Positions 46,484 through 56,187 of a stretch of DNA of 64,000 nt are shown here, piece by piece. The DNA is from Chondrosia reniformis. Lineage: Eukaryota > Porifera > Demospongiae > Chondrillida > Chondrillidae. Each line of letters starts with the position of its first letter. Positions within the stretch are counted from its first letter, which is position 1. The DNA is taken from contig OX359194.1 of NCBI GenBank assembly GCA_947172415.1, positions 8,325,401 through 8,389,400 of the forward strand, written 5' to 3'. The notes beneath the pieces are model-generated. The model saw only the letters and a program-made list of their open reading frames with translations, was not told where the DNA came from and made no database searches. The position numbers were made by a program, and so were the translations under genes.

Positions 46484-49400
46484 TCACTTCTTCCACATTG
46501 TATCCAACTTTCGTTGCTTTGCCTTTGATGATGATTCCTTTGCCTGACTGCTCCTCTGCAAGGAGAGCATTTGGTATTACACCATTGGGATTAACCAAAT
46601 ACAGGAGAGCAGGACGGATGGAGATTATGTAACTTGAATGATGCATTACAATACAACATTAGAGATTTACAGAGAATATTTACAATTTACCAGCCAAGCA
46701 TGCATAACTTGCCTTTCTTGTGGCCGTAATGTCCTTAGTTGATTGGATAGCTAACTTGTACACCTGAAAACAGTAGTGAGAGTGGATATGTAATTAGACA
46801 ACTTTGATTAGTTAAGACGTGACACCTTTTTCATTCCAGTGGATACAGCACTTTTACTAAATGTTTCTTGATCCACCCACTTCTGATGTTGTTGAACTTC
46901 CCTTTGTGCCACAGTTGAAGCATCAGAGGTGACTGGTACGTGGTACACTTGATAGCAGTGATGGACATGGGAGAAGAAATGGGTTACCTGGGTGATAGGG
47001 GGATACCCTGTAATATTCATTGCTGCCATAGCAACCAGCCTCCAGTCTATAACTCACCTCTCCAAGGTGTTCAGCTTTGGCTAAAGTCTTTTGGTCAAAC
47101 TCGTGTACTTGGCATATTTCTTGCAGTAAACTCTGTACTACATTATCACTGGAAGTAACAAGCTTGGAGGGAAATTCCCACATTCCAGCAAGCAATCCTA
47201 ACCATTATTATAGGATGCACACATTCATTTGGTAGATATACAAACCTTTAGCAACACATTTACTTCAGTACCACTTTGTATACTAATGTAGCATACAGTG
47301 CATGATATATACCATTATCAGCTCTTTGCACTATTAGTAACTCTCTGTCTGAAAACGTCTCTGATTTCCCTCTGGTCACTATAGCAACTGCATACTGTTG
47401 AACAAGACAAAACAATTAGCTGCAAAATGTGCAAAGACTTTTGATGCAGTTTTTGAACTCACTTCTTCCACCTTTGGTTTCCTCTTGGGGGCCTTCCGTG
47501 GATAGTTCATTACACCTAAACTAAAGAAAATGGCTGCCACTAATCCACCATTTGCAGCTTATGGAACACATGACATGTGCATTTCAGAGAAGTCTGCTCT
47601 AAATTAGCTATATATGAAAGATGTGTTGAACTTAAGGTTGCCTGTTTCTGCTCATGAAATGCAGAATACATCTCTGTTTAGTGTAGGCCAGCACACCTTT
47701 GATCGTAGCGCTCTGATTTTGGTAAGCAAAGCTGACATTCTGAATGGTCAATTGAAAGATATTGAACACTTTCAATCCATATCTACCTACACAGCTTTAC
47801 ACAGCGGTCTACCTTCAATGCACAAGACATCATTTGACAAGTCTGTTCCCTCTGGTTTCAAGGCTTGACCAAGGCCACTAGAAACTGTTCTCAGGTGGGC
47901 AGTGCAAAATTCCTTGACAGGGCAGGTGTTGCAGGTAGGACCTCTTGGCAGACACACACAAGCACCCAACTCCATTAAAGACTACAGACACACACAAGCA
48001 CCCAACTCCATTAAAGACTACAGACACACACAAGCACCCAACTCCATTAAAGACTACATACACACACAAGCACCCAACTCCATTAAAGACTACAGACACA
48101 CACAAGCACCCAACTCCATTAAAGACTACATACACACACAAGCACCCAACTCCATTAAAGACTGCAGACACACACAAGCACCCAACTCCATTAAAGACTA
48201 CAGACACACACAAGCACCCAACTCCATTAAAGACTACATACACACACAAGCACCCAACTCCATTAAAGACTACAGACACACACAAGCACCCAACTCCATT
48301 AAAGACTGCAGACACACACAAGCACCCAACTCCATTAAAGACTGCAGACACACACAAGCACCCAACTCCATTAAAGACTACAGACATACACAAGCACCCA
48401 ACTCCATTAAAGACTACAGACACACACAAGCACCCAACTCCATTAAAGACTACAGACACACACAAGCACCCAACTCCATTAAAGACTACAGACACACACA
48501 AGCACCCAACTCCATTAAAGACTACAGACACACACAAGCACCCAACTCCATTAAAGACTACAGACACACACAAGCACCCAACTCCATTAAAGACTACAGA
48601 CACACACAAGCACCCAACTCCATTAAAGACTACAGACACACACAAGCACCCAACTCCATTAAAGACTGCAGACACACACAAGCACCCAACTCCATTAAAG
48701 ACTACAGACACACACAAGCACCCAACTCCATTATCATGAATATAAATATCAGTAAGTAACATACAATTCACTTGTACTTTCACATTACGTTACTTAGAAT
48801 ACAGATTAGCAATATATAGCTTATATTTTATGATTAGTGAATCACTGAATGTAACTGAAGCTTTTCAAATGAAAATGTAAAAAACTGAATTAATTCACTT
48901 GATTGAGATCTCCGGGACGATTGCTATCAGCTATTCTATGAGCCAGTGACCTGGGAACAGAGAATATTACACTTACAACAGACAGTTAGAGAGAATATTA
49001 CACTTACAACAGACAGTTACAGAGAATATTATACTTACAACAGACAGTTACAGAGAATAATACACTTACAACAGTGATCATGAGTGTAACACTCACCAGA
49101 GATGTTCGGTGACCAGTGATTTGGATAAGCTGGCTCCGATGGATCTCATTCTACAGAGCACTCGCATCACATTTCCATCAAGGACACCTACAGGCTAACA
49201 GAGGGCAGACCTGCAGCACTGACACAGACATGAGAGGCTCCATTTAACTGTACCTGACCAAATGCAATTGAAGCAATAGCACCTAAACCAATATAAAATA
49301 ATAATAATAATACTTTCTTAATACAATGGGAATAAATTACATTATATACAGAAACTATGCTCATGAACTATATAAATACATACCTGCTGTATACTGCCCA

Positions 49401-50224
49401 ACTCCTGGAAGTTCACTTGTGAGTTTGGAGGCAGTCCTAGGGATTTCCCCTTTTAGTTCATTCACAACTTTGCACGCTCCCTCCCACAGTCTCTCTGCTC
49501 TTCTATAGTAACCAAGCCCCGCCCACATCTCCCTAACCTCCTGCAGAACAATAACAGAAAGTGGACATCAACACATTTTAAAACAATTTTAGCTTCAATG
49601 ATCTTCCATATTATTAATTCCTACTAGTACACTTCAGGAAAATAACAAACACACAAATGAGTGGAGACACAGAGTTGGGCAATACCTACTTCACAAGATG
49701 CTTGCGCAAGGTCTTGAACTGTAGGCCATCGCTTCATCCAGCGCTGATAGTACTCTGTCACTGTCACCACTTGAGTCTGCAGGTGCATGGGAGGAGATTA
49801 CCATATATGGTAACATGTGGTGGTGGTAGATGTACAACGTATAATATATACCATTCCTAACCTGTTGTAGCATAACTTCGGATACCCACACTGATCGACA
49901 TGGAGAAGAAGCAATAATTAAAAGTTAAAATGTCTGACTGTACAATACTCAAAGCTAACAGAGCGTGTCGTCTTACCTGCGTACGCCTTTAAATTTGGAT
50001 CTTCGCTTGACAACGCCTAATAAGTTTAACATGCAACGCTATAACGCATGCAAGGAAAATTATGGACTGGTATATACCAATTTCCTCCAAGGTAGATCTC
50101 TCTTCTTAGAATCATACCAATTCAGCAAGAATTTCTGGATACTTGAAACCTCGCTATCGTTGAAAATATGATTTTTCCTACTTCTTGTAGTTCCGTGCTT
50201 GGAACTTCTGATCTTGGCGGCCAT
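46484..50224 (-). CDS. MUTYH: MutY-type adenine DNA glycosylase
   Basis: Removes adenine mispaired with 8-oxoguanine in base-excision repair. ATG 50224 gives [17 protein letters not shown], then [30 protein letters not shown] carries the catalytic Glu region. The helix-hairpin-helix follows, then [20 protein letters not shown] and [12 protein letters not shown] with the catalytic Asp. The iron-sulfur loop is complete: C-x6-C-x2-C-x5-C in [17 protein letters not shown]. The C-terminal 8-oxoG-recognising domain reads WEFPSKLV and [11 protein letters not shown]. The protein ends [11 protein letters not shown], placed like the PCNA-binding motif of human MUTYH but with Met-Trp rather than two aromatics. 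A GC donor (AAG/GCAAGT) ends the penultimate exon near 46716. The exon encoding the cluster is preceded by a large repeat of its own acceptor. Confidence 0.92.
47952..48736 (-). repeat. 36-bp minisatellite of a MUTYH intron-exon junction (~21 copies)
   Basis: On the minus strand each 36-bp unit is the first 33 bases of the MUTYH exon (TCTTTAATGGAGTTGGGTGC and 13 more) followed by TAG. Every unit junction thus reads CTGTAG/TCTTTAATGG, identical to the functional acceptor. Units vary at a few bases (CTGTAG, CTGCAG, ATGTAG). In the MUTYH frame each extra unit ends in a TAG stop, so use of any but the last acceptor would truncate the protein after about 11 codons. Confidence 0.93.
48959..49075. 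repeat. 30-bp tandem repeat in a MUTYH intron
   Basis: Four copies of AGAGAATATTACACTTACAA plus CAGACAGTTA. Confidence 0.85.
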
Positions 50225-50420
50225 AATAAATACAATGTCGATTGCACAACCCATAGTCTAATTGTTTATAATTCACAGACCAAGTCACTTTAATTAATGC
50301 GGTTCAATATCCTGTAGACCACTTGTTTATAAAGAACAATTGATACTGGTTAAAAGGAGTTTATATATGAACGAGAAAGTAAAAATGAACAGTACAATAA
50401 TGAATAGTTGCAATATGTAT

Positions 50421-52406
50421 TTAATATAAGTAATCTTGGATTTTCTGTTCTCCTCCTATTACTTTCAATAGTTTCATTCTGTGAAAACTTTTACCTACTC
50501 CCAGCTCACGCAACATGCCCTCATCCAAGCCTAATAATATCGCTCCATCTATTTGTTCCTGTTTGAAGTTTTTTTTGTACCGTGAGAGAGCCATTGCTTC
50601 AAGAAGATTTTGTACATCTTGTATACTGAGTGATCTCAACTTTGCAATGTTGTTGGTTCTAATGGCATTCATGTCGACATATTCATAGAATTCCTCTCTT
50701 TCATTGGGATGGGCCAGATGATGGTGAGCCACAGTTACATAACTATAGTCTCCCTCGGCTTCGGAACAATATCGTACATTTTCATAAGCCAAATCAGACT
50801 CCTTTGGAATAGATCTTGCATCTGTGTCCTCAGTAATGTTTGGAGAGGAAATGGATTTGACAAGCCCTTCCTGCTTGTAACATCTTCCCTGTGTGGAATT
50901 TTGAACAGTTGGTTTTACAAATGTAACACTTGTACTGCCATTATCTTTTGCAAGCAAACATTCTCCATTATCAGAGAGGACCAGAGGATTTTCAACGACA
51001 GTACTGCTACTCTTATGTGTGCACTCGGCATCTTTCTTTGGCAACTTTTCTTTCTTAAATGGTTGTGGTTTACTTATCGGAGCACCTCTTACATGTGATA
51101 AATGTATATCTGGTAATGAATGTACTCTAGGCCAAGGAGGCTCTATCTTTCCTTTTCTTATTAAAATGCTTTCTTGCTTGCTAATTGCAACTCTGTCAAT
51201 CATGCAAGGAGGACAACCTTTGGGATCACGTTGAAGCCCTTTGGCATTTCCTCGAACTTGATCCACTTCAATATAATTGTCTTCATCTGCAGCTGGATCT
51301 GATGGACATGTGTTATGTGACTGACTGTTAGGTATCTCTGAACTGTGTTGTTTGAATGACTTGAATTTAGACTTGAGGGTTAAAATACTTTTCTGAAAAT
51401 AACTTTTCCTGGAAGTTATTGTAGCTTCATCCTTCAGATGTGAGGTCTCATTTGACCTTTGGCAGGTTACAGAATAAGAAGATTGCTTCATGGACAAGGA
51501 ATGAAACTTGCTTGTTTCAAACGATGGATTTGAAGTAAGAGATGTGTATTCTTGTTTATCAGTCAGTTCCTCTTCTGGCTGATACAGTGCCAGCGTTGTG
51601 TACTTGTAAATGTCTTCCATCAATTTTGACTCTGTTTCCACCACAGCTATTTTAAGATCCAAAGTGCTGGGTACTAATATCTTTGTACGAAAATCTCCCA
51701 CCTTACTCCCCTGTTTATTGGTCATAATCCCGAAAAGTGCTTCAGTTTTGAACACCTTCTCAAGGCACAGATATACCAGGTTAGTGTCATAGTTACCACA
51801 GGTCAACACAGAACAGGAAAAGGGCAGACTAATGTGCTTAACTGCTTGACAAAGAGGAATTGATGTATCAGAATAAGCCAAACTGAATTTTCCGGCAGTT
51901 TGAGGGCCAATGATTATTTTGGATCCCGTGTTTGTAGTAGATACTATTTCACCCCTTTTATTCCGTTTGTTTATAAAGAGATGAGTTCCAGCATCAACTT
52001 TATGTCCTTTAGTGTCACTGAAAGGCTCTTTGGCACAGATAATCAAGGGAAGAGGATTCATTGATGTTAGATCTCCTACCCTGATGTCCATGTTCTGTAC
52101 GTTTGAGGGCAAGTCAGGAGTTACCACAAAGTCTTGATCATTCACTGGAATATCGTAGAAGAGACCAGTGCTTGGGTCACGGCAACTGACGACTTCGACG
52201 AATTTCTTCTCGAAAGCAGCGAACAGTAGACCCTCGTCGAAGCTGTAGCGCTTTGTAAAAGATTTATATTTTCCTGTGATGCTTAGGAGTTCGATTGGAA
52301 AAGTGTCAGGCAGCATTTTGCAGTATTCCTTGAAGCTCATTGACTTCGTTACTCGTACGAAGTCGTTCAAGGATAAATTTGTGCCAGCGAGGATTGTTAG
52401 ATCCAT
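50421..52406 (-). CDS. CABIT-SAM adaptor protein, copy A (GAREM/Themis-like)
   Basis: One exon, 661 residues. The N-terminal half (about 20-300) has a CABIT-like pattern: YKSFTKRYSFDEGLLFAAFE, CRDPSTGLFYDIPV, GPQTAGKFSLAYSD and ISLPFSCSV. A low-complexity linker carries tyrosine motifs suited to SH2 binding (YENV, a GRB2-type YxN; also YIEV, YSYV, YEYV) and Pro-Trp-Pro segments (PPWPRV). The last 70 residues form a SAM domain (LRSLSIQDVQNLLEAMALS to LLGLDEGMLRELGVG). CABIT, Tyr/Pro linker and SAM is the GAREM layout, an adaptor between receptor tyrosine kinases and GRB2/ERK; Themis has CABIT domains in lymphocytes. The function here is inferred from layout. Its 5' part is almost identical to copy B. 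Intronless. Confidence 0.75.
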   Translation of the reverse strand: MDLTILAGTNLSLNDFVRVTKSMSFKEYCKMLPDTFPIELLSITGKYKSFTKRYSFDEGLLFAAFEKKFVEVVSCRDPSTGLFYDIPVNDQDFVVTPDLPSNVQNMDIRVGDLTSMNPLPLIICAKEPFSDTKGHKVDAGTHLFINKRNKRGEIVSTTNTGSKIIIGPQTAGKFSLAYSDTSIPLCQAVKHISLPFSCSVLTCGNYDTNLVYLCLEKVFKTEALFGIMTNKQGSKVGDFRTKILVPSTLDLKIAVVETESKLMEDIYKYTTLALYQPEEELTDKQEYTSLTSNPSFETSKFHSLSMKQSSYSVTCQRSNETSHLKDEATITSRKSYFQKSILTLKSKFKSFKQHSSEIPNSQSHNTCPSDPAADEDNYIEVDQVRGNAKGLQRDPKGCPPCMIDRVAISKQESILIRKGKIEPPWPRVHSLPDIHLSHVRGAPISKPQPFKKEKLPKKDAECTHKSSSTVVENPLVLSDNGECLLAKDNGSTSVTFVKPTVQNSTQGRCYKQEGLVKSISSPNITEDTDARSIPKESDLAYENVRYCSEAEGDYSYVTVAHHHLAHPNEREEFYEYVDMNAIRTNNIAKLRSLSIQDVQNLLEAMALSRYKKNFKQEQIDGAILLGLDEGMLRELGVGKSFHRMKLLKVIGGEQKIQDYLY

Positions 52407-53244
52407 AAATGCGAATCCTATACTGTAGCGACTGGATGTAATGCGTTGATTTAGTATATAATATGCGGCAGCCTAATATACCGATCGCGACTTAGTCACT
52501 TAACGTAAACTCACTATTCGAACCAACCATCACTTAAACTGGACTCGACGTCTATTACAAGGGCGCCACTTAATATTAGATGGGCCTGGTTTCTTGATTG
52601 CCTATATACATAAACAATATCACTTTATAAGGAGGTGCTGTGAATATCTTTAATGTGTTATTAATTGGCCAGTTGTAGAGGAGATACGTATAATATTAGT
52701 CCAGCTGAAATCTAATAATTACATAATTTATTAAGTATATTCATGAACTAAACCAAACCTATGAATCTGTCTATATGTAGTTACACTATAGATCAAATAG
52801 CATGCAAATTTAACACCTTATTAGCACAAAGTGTCTACTTTTCTCCAACTACATTTCCTCCAACTACAAACACTGGTTATTCATGCATTTGTACCCTTTA
52901 ATTGAACCATGACATTAGAAACATTTTTAGGTAACAATAATTTACTATATGCTTACACAGCACAACATGACATGCATTTTCTCTTGGTTGCGTATTATAA
53001 AATATGAGTGGCCAAACAATTTTGTATTTATTCAATCATTGACAAACTGTATACATGACACTAGTACATCTTCAGTTTACTATGGACAGTTCATCCAATT
53101 AAAGGGAATTAATTGCAAAAATTACAAAAAAAAGAATGGTACTGTCATCAGTTATACTAAGTCCACCCGTAAAGAAGCTTGCAGTGTATATGAACCAAAG
53201 TGTAATAAACTTAATAAAGCTTCACTACTAGCATATGTATATAG
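52407..53244. other. Spacer between copies A and B
   Basis: Contains the promoter of A and the 3' flank of B. From about 52540 it is homologous to 55550-56187, the B-C spacer. No gene seen. Confidence 0.7.
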
Positions 53245-55536
53245 TTACAGTGTCACACTGCGCTCTCCTTGTATCAGCTTCAGAAGTTCCATTCTGTGAG
53301 TTGTCTCATCAACTCCCAGCTCACACAACATTGTGTCATCCAAGTATACTAGAAGCTTTCCATCTACCTGTTCCTCTTTGAAGGTTTCTTTGTACTGTGA
53401 GAGAGCAATTGCTTCAAGAAGATTTTGTACATCTTGTATACCGAGTGATCTCAACTTTGCAATGTTGTTGGTCCTAAACAATTCATCCATGTCTTCATAA
53501 TCGCTATCATAATTGCTGTGAATATCACAATCAGCACTTGCAGAATCGTATTCAAACTTATCACCTGTGGTTTCAGAGGGAAGATGTGATGCATACTCGT
53601 ATTCATCTTCCATTTCTTCTGATACTACTGAACTGCATTCATGATTTTTGACATCCTCTGATTGTTTTATTGCAGAATATTCCGGAAGATTATACACTTC
53701 CTCTAATTTCTCCCAACTGCAATCCTGACCTTTGATAACTCCTGGCCATGGTGGACTTGTTTCATTGGCTGCCAATTCTGGATCTTTTGGATGTTCCAAA
53801 TCCATCATGGTGGCATATCCTGTCTTAGGTGTCCCTGTTGTTTTGGCATGGTCAGCTGGTGTGGTGCTGCCTATCCTAGGTTTGCTGCTCAGGTGAGGTT
53901 CTGATTGAGTGGTTACATCCTTGGGTATTGAGCTGGCTTTGAAGAGTGTAGTTCTGTCATTCATATACATGTGATGCATTTGAATGTTTTTAGATTGGTT
54001 GTGGCCTGATAATGGAGTTACCGCCTGAATGTTGACTAACAAGCCATCTACTGTAGCTGGTGCTACATATTCATAAAGATCATCTTCATGCTCACTTTGA
54101 GAATCTAAACTATCATATTCCACACTCCGGGCATCCTCTGGTTTCTCCAGGTTTGTCAAGCCATCAGATGAGTTTAAATGCCTGTAGCTACTTTGTGTCG
54201 ACACTAGAGTTGGCACATCCTTGCATGTACTGTCTGAATCTGAAATTGGCTCGTAATCTGCCATTTTCTCATACACAAGTGATACTGTATCCAATTCAGA
54301 TGCACTTGAACTAACTTGAAGACAATTAGAGATAGAAGAGGTTTTACATTCCTCAAAAGGAAACTTTGGGAGGACTCTTGATCGTATGGGATGCTTTTTG
54401 GCAGACTCAGGAGAGACCTGTGTGTACTCCAATGATGAGCAACCTGATTGCTTTTGACAACCCACAGGTGTAGGATCTCTTTTCCAAGGAGGGGAACTGG
54501 ATTTTCCTATTTTTAAATTCTTTGTTTTATTATGAGGACGACTAGATGGAACCTTTATTGGATTCAGATGTGAGGTCTCACTTGACCTTTGACAGGTTAC
54601 AGAATAAGAAGATTGCTTCATGGACAAGGAATAATACTTGCTTGTTTCAAACGATGGATTTAAAGTAAGAGATGTGTATTCATTTTTATCAGTCAGTTCC
54701 TCTTCTGGCTGATATAGTGCCAGCGTTGTGTACTTGCAAATGTCTTCCATCAATTTTGACTCTGTTTCCACCACAGCTATTTTAAGATCCAAAGTGCTGG
54801 GTACTAATATCTTTGTACGAAAATCTCCCACCTTACTCCCCTGTTTATTGGTCATAATCCCAAAAAGTGCTTCAGTTTTGAACACCTTCTCAAGGCACAG
54901 ATATACCAGGTTAGTGTCATAGTTACCACAGGTCAACACAGAACAGGAAAAGGGCAGACTAATGTGCTTAACTGCTTGACAAAGAGGAATTGATGTATCA
55001 GAATAAGCCAAACTGAATTTTCCGGCAGTTTGAGGGCCAATGATTATTTTGGATCCCGTGTTTGTAGTAGATACTATTTCACCCCTTTTATTCCGTTTGT
55101 TTATAAAGAGATGAGTTCCAGCATCAACTTTATGTCCTTTAGTGTCACTGAAAGGCTCTTTGGCACAGATAATCAAGGGAAGAGGATTCATTGATGTTAG
55201 ATCTCCTACCCTGATGTCCATGTTCTGTACGTTTGAGGGCAAGTCAGGAGTTACCACAAAGTCTTGATCATTCACTGGAATATCGTAGAAGAGACCAGTG
55301 CTTGGGTCACGGCAACTGACGACTTCGACGAATTTCTTCTCGAAAGCAGCGAACAGTAGACCCTCGTCGAAGCTGTAGCGCTTTGTAAAAGATTTATATT
55401 TTCCTGTGAGGCTTAGGAGTTTGATTGGAAAAGTGTTAGGCAGCATTTTGCAGTATTCCTTGAAGCTCATTGACTTCGTTACTCGTACGAAGTCGTTCAA
55501 GGATAAATTTGTGCTGGCGAGGATTGTTAGATCCAT
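53245..55536 (-). CDS. CABIT-SAM adaptor protein, chimeric copy B
   Basis: One exon, 763 residues. Residues 1-324 (CABIT domain) are almost identical to copy A. From NPIKVPSSRPHNKTKN onward, the linker and SAM domain are almost identical to copy C. The switch is sharp at 54563-54565. The frame is intact across the junction and no stop interrupts it, so the hybrid can encode a full protein. The linker has many acidic Tyr motifs (EYDSLDS, YEYVAP, YEYASH) and PPWPGV; the SAM domain reads LRSLGIQDVQNLLEAIALS to LDDTMLCELGVDE. The duplication also brought about 100 bp of A's upstream region, so it probably keeps part of A's promoter. Role as for copy A, by inference. Confidence 0.78.
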   Translation of the reverse strand: MDLTILASTNLSLNDFVRVTKSMSFKEYCKMLPNTFPIKLLSLTGKYKSFTKRYSFDEGLLFAAFEKKFVEVVSCRDPSTGLFYDIPVNDQDFVVTPDLPSNVQNMDIRVGDLTSMNPLPLIICAKEPFSDTKGHKVDAGTHLFINKRNKRGEIVSTTNTGSKIIIGPQTAGKFSLAYSDTSIPLCQAVKHISLPFSCSVLTCGNYDTNLVYLCLEKVFKTEALFGIMTNKQGSKVGDFRTKILVPSTLDLKIAVVETESKLMEDICKYTTLALYQPEEELTDKNEYTSLTLNPSFETSKYYSLSMKQSSYSVTCQRSSETSHLNPIKVPSSRPHNKTKNLKIGKSSSPPWKRDPTPVGCQKQSGCSSLEYTQVSPESAKKHPIRSRVLPKFPFEECKTSSISNCLQVSSSASELDTVSLVYEKMADYEPISDSDSTCKDVPTLVSTQSSYRHLNSSDGLTNLEKPEDARSVEYDSLDSQSEHEDDLYEYVAPATVDGLLVNIQAVTPLSGHNQSKNIQMHHMYMNDRTTLFKASSIPKDVTTQSEPHLSSKPRIGSTTPADHAKTTGTPKTGYATMMDLEHPKDPELAANETSPPWPGVIKGQDCSWEKLEEVYNLPEYSAIKQSEDVKNHECSSVVSEEMEDEYEYASHLPSETTGDKFEYDSASADCDIHSNYDSDYEDMDELFRTNNIAKLRSLGIQDVQNLLEAIALSQYKETFKEEQVDGKLLVYLDDTMLCELGVDETTHRMELLKLIQGERSVTL

Positions 55537-56187
55537 AACTGCAAATCCTTCACTTAAACTGGACTCGACGTCTATTACAAGGGCGCCACTTTATATTAGA
55601 TGGGCCTGGTTTCTTGATTGCCTACATAAACAATAAGGAGGTGCTGTGAATATCTTTACATTGACCTATTCATTAAGTATATTCATGAACTAAACCAAAC
55701 CTATGAATATATCTATAGGTGGTTACACTATAGACCAAATAGCATGCACACTTACCACCTTATTAGCACAAAGTGTCTACTTTTCTCCAACTACATTTCC
55801 TCCAACTACAAACACTGGTTATTCATGCATTGGTGCACTTTAATTGAACCATGACATTAGAAACATTTTTAGGTAACAATAATTTACTATATGCTTACAC
55901 AGCACAACATGACATGCATTTTCTCTTGGTTGCGTATTATAAAATATGAGTGGCCAAACAATTTTGTATTTATTCAATCATTGACAAACTGTATACATGA
56001 CACTAGTATATCTTCAGTTTACTATGGACAGTTCATCCAATTAAAGGGAATTAATTGCAAAAATTACAAAAAAAAAGAATGGTACTGTCATCAGTTATAC
56101 TAAGTCCACCCGTAAAGAAGCTTGCAGTGTATATGAACCAAAGTGTAATAAACTTAATAAAGCTTCACTACTAGCATATGTATATAG
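55537..56187. other. Spacer between copies B and C
   Basis: Near copy of the A-B spacer with several deletions. Holds the B promoter and the 3' flank of C. Confidence 0.7.

Noticed and set aside
47952..48736. CRISPR-like array
   Set aside because: Contiguous tandem units with no unique spacers, in a eukaryotic intron.
47878..48783. Long open frames on both strands through the 36-bp array
   Set aside because: The period is a multiple of three and one unit contains no stop in those frames; the array is intronic to MUTYH and the frames have no protein character.
53245..55536. Copy B as an ordinary full-gene tandem duplicate
   Set aside because: Its two halves match different neighbours with a sharp switch at 54563-54565.
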